NCBI GenBank assembly: GCA_023954715.1 | Contig: JAGSHD010000009.1 | Coordinates: 1-56,271 of the forward strand | Direction: 5' to 3' | Source: Candidatus Cloacimonadota bacterium | Lineage (GTDB): Bacteria > Muiribacteriota > UBA6191 | DNA: 56,271 nt | In this document: one piece after another, positions 26,932-34,895 of the stretch | Position numbering within the stretch: position 1 is the stretch's first letter | Layout of the letters: each line of letters opens with the position of its first letter | The notes under the pieces: model-generated | What the model was told of the DNA's origin: nothing | Databases searched by the model: none | Seen by the model: only the letters and a program-made list of their open reading frames with translations | Made by a program: the position numbers and the translations under genes

Positions 26932-27769
26932 TTAAATTATATTTATCACAGAGATAATTAGATATTTCATTTAAAGCATCATCCAGAGATTTACTAACGA
27001 ATAATAAGGGCTGTTTGATCATTGGATTATAATCAGTAGCAATGATTTTTTGAATATCAAAATCTATATGATCTACTTGAGAAGGATCTACACATCGAGT
27101 TAGGTCAGAGTAGGATGATATGTTGCCTGCTCCATAAGTCTTTATTTTGTTATTCTCGTAGCATAGACCGTATTCGAAGGTAAACCAATAGATTCTTTCG
27201 AGCTCAATGATATCTTCATCAGGGCATATAGTAGCAGCTTGGGCCATAACGGTTGAAGTTTTTACGACATTCTCACACATCAACAATGGAGTATGACCAA
27301 GTAAATCATGGCAGATATCTGGTTCAGGGGTAAAATCTGGGCAAGATGAGTGTCTAATATACTGAGTAGAGTAAAACTGTTTTTTAGCTAATGATGCAAA
27401 GAAGTGTCTAGACTGGATCAACCCCGCCACAGGAACCATTTGTACTCCAGTTTTTGGAGTCAAAATATTGTTAACTTCTATTAGAGTAGGGATTTTATCT
27501 GGATTAAAATTGAGTTCTTTCATTCCATCCATAATTTGGGATACAGCATTAGTGTCTGCTACTTGCATTACTCGTTGATAGACGTGTTCCCATATTTTAT
27601 CTTGTACAGGGTCATAATTGATTATGGGTATCTCTACATCCTTTCCATCGAAGACGTCTTCCCAATATTTACTAGCTTTTGCAGCTATAGAATCTCTTTG
27701 GTCTCTATATTCTGGGTCTCTAAAGCCTGGATGATCATTATCTAATGCAACTAAAAACTCTGCTTTCAT
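26924..27769 (-). CDS. phhA: Phenylalanine-4-hydroxylase
   Basis: A 281-residue bacterial-type aromatic amino acid hydroxylase that makes tyrosine from phenylalanine with O2 and a tetrahydropterin. The iron facial triad is clear: H154 and H159 in CHDLLGHTPLL and E199 in FTFEYGL. The regulatory ACT domain of animal enzymes is absent, as is normal in bacteria. No pterin dehydratase is adjacent; the unknown gene overlapping its 3' end takes that place. Only AGG precedes the ATG. It functions in the cytoplasm, in tyrosine supply or phenylalanine catabolism. Confidence 0.93.
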   Translation of the reverse strand: MKAEFLVALDNDHPGFRDPEYRDQRDSIAAKASKYWEDVFDGKDVEIPIINYDPVQDKIWEHVYQRVMQVADTNAVSQIMDGMKELNFNPDKIPTLIEVNNILTPKTGVQMVPVAGLIQSRHFFASLAKKQFYSTQYIRHSSCPDFTPEPDICHDLLGHTPLLMCENVVKTSTVMAQAATICPDEDIIELERIYWFTFEYGLCYENNKIKTYGAGNISSYSDLTRCVDPSQVDHIDFDIQKIIATDYNPMIKQPLLFVSKSLDDALNEISNYLCDKYNLSV

Positions 27770-27887
27770 ATTATTTACCTATCAATAAAAATTAGATTTA
27801 AAAATATGTATGAAGTGTAACATTTTTGAAAACAAATTTTGAGTAATGGTATCAGAAAATGATTATTTTAGAAGAATTTAGATAAAT

Positions 27888-27909
27888 CATGCTGAATGCT
27901 TCAAGCATG
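27888..27909 (-). terminator. Hairpin downstream of the papain-fold gene (weak terminator)
   Basis: CATGC-TGAA-TGC-TTCA-A-GCATG forms a 9-bp stem with one bulged A. The T-run after it on the minus strand is poor (ATTTATCT), so termination is uncertain. A second inverted repeat, AAGACCTT/AAGGTCTT (27947-27954 and 27984-27991), overlaps the end of the same gene. Confidence 0.3.
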
Positions 27910-27974
27910 AAAAGATCTAAAGGTAGGTAAGATATATAACACTTAAAAGACCTTGAGAGTATAATGGATCCACT

Positions 27975-29090
27975 TTATTGATAAAGGTCTTCTGTGTTAG
28001 TGGCAGGGGTTAATCTGATTCCCATTTTTCTAAACAATCGTCGCGTAAAATGCTTTGATGAACTTTTAGCTTTCTTTTTTGCTGAAATTCGGGCTTGATC
28101 GTAGGACATTGCTTCTTTTTGCTTTGAAAACTCAGCATTTTGTTCAGCATTGATTTGTATAGAATACTTGCCTAAGTAAAAAAATAGGTTCATGGCATAT
28201 AAATTATCATAGTCTTCAAAGTTTGTGGACCCAGAGTAAAAGTCTAAAGATTTTACAGAAGGAAAACGATTGGGAAGTTGTTTAAACTTTAAATCAGGTT
28301 GATCATGATCTAAAAAGTCAGATCCTTCATATTTTTTATACAATACTACATCAAAACTTTTGTTTTCTTTGTCTAAAACTTGCATGATATTTAAAGATGT
28401 CTTAGTAGGTACGTGGGATAGTAAATATTTAGATCCAGGAATATAAGAGGCAAGGCTGTTGCCTTTAACTTTAATATCAGAAAACTTTGCTCCAAATCGC
28501 AATGCTTGGGCTACTGACTTGGCACAGTTAAGGTTCATGTAATTGTAAACAATGTCACCTCTATGATACCTAGTGTCTGATCTTTTATTTCTATAATCAT
28601 CGTTGATTTCTTTGTAGAATTTATTAATATCATCAATTTCTCGTGCTGAAACACCATAAATTCGGATTCCGATGATGGAGCGCTTAAAAATTTCACCAAA
28701 ATCAAGTCCAAAACTAGCTTGATCAGAGATAGTAGACTTTACTCCAAAGATGTATTCTTTTTTAGGAACAGCTACAATTAAATCATCTGTATAATGCCCT
28801 TGAGCGTGCTCTTCGGTACGATCAGCATAAAAGTTAGCAGAATGAACGATCTCTTGGTCTGTCTCGGGATCGCGAACACTTAATGCTAGATGACCAGCTG
28901 AGCCACCATTAGAAGTACCAAAACTAATTAACAACTCTAGATTGTAATCATCTTTTTTAAGGGTATCAATAACCTGATCTACATTACCTATTTGTGGTCC
29001 GTTTGGAAAACCAAAGCGGGTAGCCTGGTCTTGAGCACATAAACTAGATATAAGAGAAAACAAAATAAAAAAAAGTTGAATAGATTTCAT
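27975..29090 (-). CDS. Exported protein with permuted papain-like (NlpC/P60-superfamily) signature
   Basis: A 371-residue protein with a signal sequence (residues 1-20, SLCAQ). In the first domain a His in SAGHLALSV (about residue 67) precedes a Cys in NLNCAKSVAQAL (about residue 190). This H-before-C order is that of circularly permuted NlpC/P60 proteins (LRAT, YiiX, DUF4105), which cleave or transfer amide and acyl bonds in cell wall or lipid. A basic C-terminal tail (SAKKKAKSSSKHFTRRLFRK) is unusual for a periplasmic enzyme. AAGGA stands 7 nt before the ATG. The family call is by motif only. Confidence 0.55.
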   Translation of the reverse strand: MKSIQLFFILFSLISSLCAQDQATRFGFPNGPQIGNVDQVIDTLKKDDYNLELLISFGTSNGGSAGHLALSVRDPETDQEIVHSANFYADRTEEHAQGHYTDDLIVAVPKKEYIFGVKSTISDQASFGLDFGEIFKRSIIGIRIYGVSAREIDDINKFYKEINDDYRNKRSDTRYHRGDIVYNYMNLNCAKSVAQALRFGAKFSDIKVKGNSLASYIPGSKYLLSHVPTKTSLNIMQVLDKENKSFDVVLYKKYEGSDFLDHDQPDLKFKQLPNRFPSVKSLDFYSGSTNFEDYDNLYAMNLFFYLGKYSIQINAEQNAEFSKQKEAMSYDQARISAKKKAKSSSKHFTRRLFRKMGIRLTPATNTEDLYQ

Positions 29091-29107
29091 AAAAATGTCC
29101 TTAAAAG

Positions 29108-29123
29108 AATGATTATTATCATT
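29108..29123. promoter_or_regulatory. Perfect palindrome in divergent promoter region (operator-like)
   Basis: AATGAT-TATT-ATCATT, a 6+4+6 inverted repeat, lies 18-33 nt upstream of the 29090 gene and within the region shared with the divergent 29248 gene. It resembles half-sites of Fur-type boxes but the spacing is not canonical. Confidence 0.35.
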
Positions 29124-29247
29124 TACGTATTATATACTTCATTTGTTTCTATATAATGGATAAAGTTACCAATATTTTTATTGGAAGTTTCTTATAGAGA
29201 ACTGAATTAAGTATAAAGTATTATAAGCTATAAATTGGAGTGTTTGA

Positions 29248-30249
29248 ATGAACATTAAAAAGTATATTGTTTCTATGGGTGTAACGATTGGTCTAGGGTT
29301 ATCACAGAGTGTTTTTGCAAACCCGTGTATTGAAAATGTAGCAGCGATAGATTTAGGATCTGGTTCAACAAAGATGGTTGTAGCCGAAGTTGATAGTTGT
29401 AATAGAAAATTACGTAAAGTGTTAGCAGAAGACTCTTATAGAGTTGACTTCTTTAATGATCTAAAAAAGTCGAGTGATTCAAATTTTAGTCGAAAAATTA
29501 TCCATAAGGGACTCAATCGAATCTTAGAGTTAAAGAAAAAGGCGGATCAGTTTAATCCTTCTAGATTTACGATTTATGCTACAGAAGCATTCAGAAGAGC
29601 GAATAATTCCTCCAAGTTGTTTGATAAAGTCAACAAATACACAGGGGTACTACCTGTAGTTTTAAGTGCTGATGAAGAAGGCACTTTAGGACTATTAGCT
29701 GTGTCTGTTTTAGAAAATTTAAATCCATCAGATATTTTGATTTGGGATATAGGTGCTGGATCGATGCAAATCGCTTCAATGACGGGTGATACTACCAAAG
29801 TTTTTCAAGGACAGTTTGCGAGTGAAACTTTCAAAAACTATGTGATTGCTAAAGTAAAGCAAGCTACGAAGACAGCTAAGCAGTCTCCCAATCCAATGTC
29901 AAAAGTCGAAGTGCAAATAGCTTCTGAAGTGATTCGAGAAAATTTAAATGAGATACCGAGTTGGATTTCTAATCACTTGAAGTTACACACAGGTGTTATA
30001 TACGGAATCGGTGGAGTACATTATCACAGTGTTCGTGAGTTAACAGGTTGGAAAAATTACTATACTCCACAAGATGTAAAACGAGCCTTATCTACAATTG
30101 TGAATAAAGATGATCGCCAAATTGGCGGGCCTTTTCCTGAAACTCAAGTTACTAATCTAATTTTAGTACAAGAGTACATGAAAGCACTTGGTGTTAAAAA
30201 AGTATTTACACAAAAAGTCAATATGGCTTATGGTGCATTAGTACTTTAA
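29248..30249 (+). CDS. Exported Ppx/GppA-family (exopolyphosphatase-like) protein
   Basis: A 333-residue ASKHA-fold protein with the Ppx/GppA motifs: AAIDLGSGSTKMVVAEV (phosphate-1 loop), YATEAFRRA, SADEEGTLG, WDIGAGSMQI (phosphate-2) and YGIGGVHYHS. Family members hydrolyse polyphosphate or pppGpp in the cytoplasm. This one begins with a clear signal peptide (residues 1-25, QSVFA before NPC), so it should act in the periplasm, which is unusual. It is shorter than E. coli Ppx (about 510) and lacks the C-terminal domains. GGAG stands 9 nt before the ATG. It is followed closely by non-coding element A. Confidence 0.8.
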   Translation: MNIKKYIVSMGVTIGLGLSQSVFANPCIENVAAIDLGSGSTKMVVAEVDSCNRKLRKVLAEDSYRVDFFNDLKKSSDSNFSRKIIHKGLNRILELKKKADQFNPSRFTIYATEAFRRANNSSKLFDKVNKYTGVLPVVLSADEEGTLGLLAVSVLENLNPSDILIWDIGAGSMQIASMTGDTTKVFQGQFASETFKNYVIAKVKQATKTAKQSPNPMSKVEVQIASEVIRENLNEIPSWISNHLKLHTGVIYGIGGVHYHSVRELTGWKNYYTPQDVKRALSTIVNKDDRQIGGPFPETQVTNLILVQEYMKALGVKKVFTQKVNMAYGALVL

Positions 30250-30263
30250 TTATTTAAAAACTC

Positions 30264-30528
30264 GTAATTATTCAGGTGTTTTCTTCGAAAAAAGTTACGG
30301 AGCATATAAGTTTTTCGTAGTTTTTGCTTTACGAATGCGGTTTATCTCATCATCATCTTTTGTTTTTAAAGCTTTTTTCGAGTAGTTCACTACACTTCAA
30401 AACCTTTAAATACAAAAATATAATAATGATCAAAAACCTAGGTGCAATTAACCTTTGTAAGCAAATTGAAAAATTATAGCTGAATAGTTACAAAAACTCT
30501 TAGTTACATGTTGGCTAGGAGTTTTTTT
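30264..30528 (+). ncRNA. Candidate structured RNA, element A
   Basis: Block 1 (30264-30327) and block 2 (30444-30494) match element B at 31797-31939: about 49 of 64 and 43 of 51 positions without gaps, counted by eye. Between the blocks lies an extra hairpin (30358-30371 with 30404-30417, 13 of 14 paired, inner GTAG-TTCA-CTAC). Block 2 ends in TTATAGCT-GAAT-AGTTACAA (one mismatch), then an independent terminator at 30492-30528. No reading frame exists. It fills the gene-free 30250-30617 stretch. It may be a small RNA or the 3' element of the preceding gene. Confidence 0.5.
30492..30528 (+). terminator. Terminator at the end of element A
   Basis: AAAAACTCTTAG (30492-30503) pairs with CTAGGAGTTTTT (30515-30526) with one G-U pair, followed by T to 30528. 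It separates element A and the preceding gene from the lipoprotein gene. Confidence 0.8.
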
Positions 30529-30562
30529 ATGCCATTTTCATGGTTTAGCCATACAAAACATG

Positions 30563-30592
30563 TTGAAAATTAGTCTTTTTTGTCGATACTAT
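30563..30592 (+). promoter_or_regulatory. Sigma-70-type promoter of the lipoprotein gene
   Basis: TTGAAA (30563-30568), an 18-nt spacer and TACTAT (30587-30592), lying after the terminator and 34 nt before the ATG at 30627. Confidence 0.5.
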
Positions 30593-30626
30593 ATTTGTAG
30601 TTTAAATCAATATAAAAGTGAAAACC

Positions 30627-31775
30627 ATGAAGATAATGAATAAAATAAAGATTTTAATGCTAGCTTTAACGATCATCCTTCAAGGGTGTGAAACTCCTGA
30701 GCCACCAAGTAAGATGTCTATTATAAATGGTAGTATCAGTTCAGGCTCTACTCAATCTAGTATATCAAAGTCCATATCCAAAAATATCTCTGCAACTCAG
30801 CAAAGTATCTTGGTTGAATTGAAAGACTCAGAGGGTGCTATTGTACATCAAAGTACATTACATAGAGACTCGTCTAATAAGTTTCCATTTACCTTTGAAG
30901 GAGAGTTTGCCAACAAGCAGCTATGGCTAAACGTTAAAACAGGAGCCTCTGACTTTGAAATTGCCTTAGGGGTTGCCCAAGGTGGAGATGCAGTTTTGGA
31001 TTTGGGCTCTTTTGATTTAGTAAACTACTCTTTAGCAAGCCAACTATTATCAAAGACGCAACGGTTTCCTCAACTTAAACACTTATCAAGTCCAGATCTA
31101 CACGAAATTTTGACAGATATTGCCAATAATAAGACTAAAAACTTAAGTGATAAAGATGATCTTTTGTTAAAGAAAGACTTGTTGACTACAGATGACTCCG
31201 GTAATTTAGTGATTTCAGATACAGTGTTTCCTCAACGTTTGATCCATCCAAATCGCAAGGAGTTAGCTTGGGAAACAACGTTGTTCAGTGACTTACAAAA
31301 TAAAGGAATCCCTGTACTCGATGCACCAGCAGATGATTATATTTTAAGTGACTCTCTAGGGACATCTTTTAATTTAATTGCTAGGGTTTATATGGTAGTT
31401 GGTACAGATCGATTTTTAGTTTACGATAAAGCCACAGAAGTAGTTGGAAAACCAAAGATCATCTCATTAGGCTCAAACTTATCACCATTATTACAGTTTG
31501 AGTTTGACCGTGAAATCACTTTAGGCTTCTTAAACAGACTACTTGAAAGAGTATCTATAAAAACATCTATTCCTAATGCTAACGGTTTGGGCTCTGTTAA
31601 TTATGAGCGAGTTTTAGATACTTTGGGACCTACTGCACAAAACTCTGCTAACTTGACGATCGCTGCTCCTATTACACAATCGAATGTAATGCACTATACC
31701 ATTCAAGACTCATTAAAAAGTTCAGGAATGGATTATGGGTACATGAGAGCTTTATTTTCGGTAGTATTCCTGTAA
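30627..31775 (+). CDS. Predicted lipoprotein of unknown function
   Basis: About 382 residues. The start could be ATG 30627, ATG 30636 or GTG 30618; no ribosome site decides. The signal sequence ends IILQGCE, a normal lipobox, so the Cys would be lipidated and the protein held in the inner or outer membrane. A Ser-rich linker (SSGSTQSSISKSISKNIS) leads to a beta-rich domain (about 45-115), a helical middle and a C-terminal region with repeated beta strands. No enzyme motif was recognised. It lies between non-coding elements A and B, and has its own promoter. Confidence 0.7.
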   Translation: MKIMNKIKILMLALTIILQGCETPEPPSKMSIINGSISSGSTQSSISKSISKNISATQQSILVELKDSEGAIVHQSTLHRDSSNKFPFTFEGEFANKQLWLNVKTGASDFEIALGVAQGGDAVLDLGSFDLVNYSLASQLLSKTQRFPQLKHLSSPDLHEILTDIANNKTKNLSDKDDLLLKKDLLTTDDSGNLVISDTVFPQRLIHPNRKELAWETTLFSDLQNKGIPVLDAPADDYILSDSLGTSFNLIARVYMVVGTDRFLVYDKATEVVGKPKIISLGSNLSPLLQFEFDREITLGFLNRLLERVSIKTSIPNANGLGSVNYERVLDTLGPTAQNSANLTIAAPITQSNVMHYTIQDSLKSSGMDYGYMRALFSVVFL

Positions 31776-31796
31776 GTACCAAAACATAAAATATTT

Positions 31797-31939
31797 GTAA
31801 TTTTTTAGGTTATCTCTTCGATAAAAGGCGAGGAGTATATAAGTGTATCGCATTTTTTGCATCTAATGATGCACCTATTTGTAATCAACCTTTGTGAATA
31901 AACTGAACAATTGTAGCTGAATAGTTACAAATATTTTTT
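31797..31939 (+). ncRNA. Candidate structured RNA, element B
   Basis: The compact counterpart of element A, lying 21 nt after the lipoprotein gene. Blocks 1 and 2 are joined directly, without the extra hairpin. TTATC-TCTTC-GATAA and GCATC-TAAT-GATGC can pair in block 1. Block 2 ends in TTGTAGCT-GAAT-AGTTACAA (31911-31930), a full 8-bp stem with one G-U pair, followed by ATATTTTTT, a plausible intrinsic terminator. The glycosyltransferase gene begins 73 nt later. Confidence 0.5.
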
Positions 31940-32012
31940 GTAAGGAACTCTGTCTGATTTGGACAAATGTTTATGGTAGATCAAAAAACGATGAGAACTA
32001 GGTAATAACAGG

Positions 32013-33479
32013 GTGAATTTAACAAATATTTTAATAGTGATTTATGCCTTCAATGCATGCTTTTTAATCATTATGGGGCTACACGCGTGGTTAGCCTGCT
32101 TACAATTTAAGCTTGGCAAAGCAAAACAAAATCATTTTGGTGATTTAAAGATCGGGTTACCAGATGTATTGATACAATTGCCTCTTTATAATGAAAGTAC
32201 CTGCGCACTTGAACTTCTAGAGAGTATAGATCGACTTGATTATGATCCCCAACGATTGCATATACAAATTTTAGATGATTCAGATGATGATACTACACAG
32301 CTGATCAAAACTTGGTTGACTCAAGTTAGAAATTTTGATTATTCCTTGGTTCGTAGAACAAATAGAGTAGGTTTTAAAGCTGGGGCTTTAAAACATGGTT
32401 TGAGCCTACGAAAAGAAGAGTACATTTTAATTTTAGATTCAGACTTTAGGCCACAAGCTCAATTTTTAAAGCTTGCCCTTCCTACTTTAATCGCTAATCC
32501 AGATCTAGCTCTAGTACAAACGAGATGGTCATATCTCAATAGTGATGAAAATTTTTTCACGAGGTTTCAAGCTGTAGGAATGGATGGACATTTCGCCATT
32601 GAACAACCTGCTAGAGCATGGAATGATTTGTTTATGAACTTCAATGGTACGGCTGGGATATGGAGACGACAAGCAATAGTTGATGGGGGAAATTGGCAAG
32701 GAGACACTTTAACTGAAGATTTAGATTTAAGTTATCGAGTACAGTTAAAAAACTGGAAAATGACTTATTTACTAGATGTAGATTGTCCCTCTGAAATCCC
32801 TAATACTATATTTGCATTTAAGTCTCAGCAGTTTCGATGGGCCAAGGGGTCTATACAAACAGCTATGAAACTTTTGCCAACAATATTTAAATCAAAGTTT
32901 TCTTTGAGTATTAAAGTGGAGTCGTTGTTTCATTTAACCCATTATTTGATTCATCCTGTATTGTTAGTTAATTTTATCATAGGGTGCTTTTTACTACTCA
33001 ATCCACATGCATTAAACTTAGTTTATGTAGAGCGTTTAATGGCAATTATTTTGTTCGCTGCCATGGGGCCAGGGGCTTTGTATCAGTACTCACAAAAAGT
33101 CTTAAAAAAGAAAAACAAAGGGGGCATATTATTTTATTTGATGATGGTCTCTTTAGGGTGTGGGATGGCTTGGAACAACACTAGAGCAGTGTTTGAGGCA
33201 ATCATTAAAAAAAGTTCTGATTTTATTCGAACTCCTAAACAAGGAACAGATCAAAACAAGTATAAAGCTATTAGTGACTATCATTTTGTCTTTGAATTAC
33301 TTTTATCATTTTTAGGGTTTTATACACTCTCAAAACTCGGATTATTATATTTTTATCTATTTCCATTTTTGACTTTGTATACTGTAGGCTTTTTTATTAT
33401 CGGTGCAAAGAGCTTTATTGAGGTATTGAGTAAAACGAAAGCTCAGCCAAACATGGACCTATCCAAACTAAACTCTTAA
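32013..33479 (+). CDS. Family 2 glycosyltransferase, cellulose synthase-like
   Basis: A 488-residue processive-type membrane glycosyltransferase. An N-terminal membrane helix (4-27) leads to the GT-A catalytic domain with ILDDSDDDT (first Asp pair), ILDSDFRP (DxD), TLTEDLDLSYR (catalytic TED) and QQFRWAKGS (QxxRW), all diagnostic of the BcsA/CslA group. Four or so C-terminal helices would form the glycan channel. It polymerises a sugar from a nucleotide donor across the inner membrane; no PilZ domain or BcsB partner is seen, so it is more like the CslA/mannan type. GTG 32013 is the likely start. The glycan product is unknown. Confidence 0.88.
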   Translation: MNLTNILIVIYAFNACFLIIMGLHAWLACLQFKLGKAKQNHFGDLKIGLPDVLIQLPLYNESTCALELLESIDRLDYDPQRLHIQILDDSDDDTTQLIKTWLTQVRNFDYSLVRRTNRVGFKAGALKHGLSLRKEEYILILDSDFRPQAQFLKLALPTLIANPDLALVQTRWSYLNSDENFFTRFQAVGMDGHFAIEQPARAWNDLFMNFNGTAGIWRRQAIVDGGNWQGDTLTEDLDLSYRVQLKNWKMTYLLDVDCPSEIPNTIFAFKSQQFRWAKGSIQTAMKLLPTIFKSKFSLSIKVESLFHLTHYLIHPVLLVNFIIGCFLLLNPHALNLVYVERLMAIILFAAMGPGALYQYSQKVLKKKNKGGILFYLMMVSLGCGMAWNNTRAVFEAIIKKSSDFIRTPKQGTDQNKYKAISDYHFVFELLLSFLGFYTLSKLGLLYFYLFPFLTLYTVGFFIIGAKSFIEVLSKTKAQPNMDLSKLNS

Positions 33480-33567
33480 AATTATGCTGGTTTGTTCTCT
33501 TGAACTCAGAGTTAAATCGGTCTACACTGACATAGTCTAAACAAAGTCTCTTGGAAAAGGATTAATC

Positions 33568-34377
33568 TTGAACTTACTTTTGTTGTTGATTCTATGCTGT
33601 AATTTTACATGGTCTCAAACTGTGTTTCTAAATAAAAAGGATATTTTATCGATCCCTTCTTATCAGATATTAGATGTTCGAAATATTCATAGTTTCAAAC
33701 AACAGAGAATCAAGCGCTCTCTTCATATTGACGTAAACAAACTAAATGATGCAAAGAGTATTAAGTCGAGTTTATTGTTAACAAAAAATGCCTTACAAGA
33801 TGCTTTAAGACTTCAAGGTGTAAATTCTTTTAAAAATTATTTGGTCTTAGGTTTAGGGATTCATAAGTGGGGTGAAGATGGTCGATTGTATTGGCTTTTA
33901 AGTAACTCTAGTAGTGCAAATGTCTATTTGTATGATGGTGGTTTCAAACAATATTCTAAAGACTTTCCTGATAAGTTGACCAAAGGTACTATTAACATTA
34001 AATCTGGTAACATTATATTGGATAAAGATTGGCAACCTTTATCTTATGCAGAAGTTAAAAACTATCAAGGTACTGTCGTGGATGTTCGTACCACAGCGGA
34101 GTTTTTAGGAGCGACACCGTTCGGATCACAAACAGGAGGGCGTTTACCAAATGCCATATCCTTCCCATGGTCTGATTTTTTTACACCTCGCGGCTTGATC
34201 GACCATTCCAACAAATCAGCTGTACTTGATAAAATGGCTAAGGATCAAAAGGTTTTAGTATATTGTACAGCGGGGTATAGATCGGCTTTAGTTTATGCAG
34301 TTTTAAAAGACTGGGGTTTTAAGGCAGATAACTATGATGGTTCTTGGTTTGAGTACTCCATAAGGAGCCAGCAATGA
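33568..34377 (+). CDS. Exported tandem-rhodanese sulfurtransferase
   Basis: A 269-residue protein with a signal sequence (residues 1-16) and two rhodanese domains. The first (about 24-140) lacks the catalytic Cys. The second (about 160-265) has DVRTTAEFLG and the active loop VYCTAGYRSA with the persulfide-forming Cys. It fits thiosulfate or 3-mercaptopyruvate sulfurtransferases sent to the periplasm. The TTG start at 33568 is set by GGAAAAGG 7 nt upstream. Its stop overlaps the next start (ATGA). Confidence 0.87.
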   Translation: MNLLLLLILCCNFTWSQTVFLNKKDILSIPSYQILDVRNIHSFKQQRIKRSLHIDVNKLNDAKSIKSSLLLTKNALQDALRLQGVNSFKNYLVLGLGIHKWGEDGRLYWLLSNSSSANVYLYDGGFKQYSKDFPDKLTKGTINIKSGNIILDKDWQPLSYAEVKNYQGTVVDVRTTAEFLGATPFGSQTGGRLPNAISFPWSDFFTPRGLIDHSNKSAVLDKMAKDQKVLVYCTAGYRSALVYAVLKDWGFKADNYDGSWFEYSIRSQQ

Positions 34378-34895
34378 AAACTTTGTTTACGATTCCTATT
34401 TCTAAATATTTTTTATCTAAAAGATTAGAGGTATTAACACAAGAGCATTCCAAGCATCTGTCCTTTGAAGTCCAAAATAATTTGTGGTTTGGGCAAGTTC
34501 AAATGCTAAATGAAGGCAAGATATATGAAGTTGATTTTCAACTGTTTGATGTTTACTTAGAAAATATAAACGATAAGTTGTGTCTAAATGTTAACTTTGC
34601 AAAAATACCTGAGGTAAATGTGGAAGGGGATTTTTTTGAAGAGTTAGGTAGTAGCATTTTAAATGTTATTACAAAAGCTGTTTCTATTGAACAGGTTTTG
34701 AGTCTATCTAAAGTCAAGGTTGATGGCTTAGTAGCTATTGAAAATGAAATATCGTATCAAGTGCAAGATGGTAGAGTACCATTTATAGCCCAATGGTTTT
34801 TTGATCAAGGGTTATCACTACTTGTAGAGCCAAACAATGATGGTTTAAAACTATCATTTAATCTGATGACTCAGAAACAAGTTGAAAATACTTAA
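34374..34895 (+). CDS. Unknown protein coupled to the rhodanese gene
   Basis: A 173-residue cytoplasmic protein, no signal or membrane segment. It is made of alternating strands and a central amphipathic helix (EELGSSILNVITKAVS), and could be a small lipid- or ligand-binding fold, but I do not recognise a family. ATGA coupling to the rhodanese suggests co-regulation. It converges on the polysaccharide-deacetylase-like gene with a 4-bp overlap of coding ends. Confidence 0.6.
   Translation: MKTLFTIPISKYFLSKRLEVLTQEHSKHLSFEVQNNLWFGQVQMLNEGKIYEVDFQLFDVYLENINDKLCLNVNFAKIPEVNVEGDFFEELGSSILNVITKAVSIEQVLSLSKVKVDGLVAIENEISYQVQDGRVPFIAQWFFDQGLSLLVEPNNDGLKLSFNLMTQKQVENT

Noticed and set aside
29108..29123. 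Naming the palindrome a Fur box
   Set aside because: The half-sites are similar but the spacing differs from the 19-bp Fur consensus and no iron gene is adjacent.
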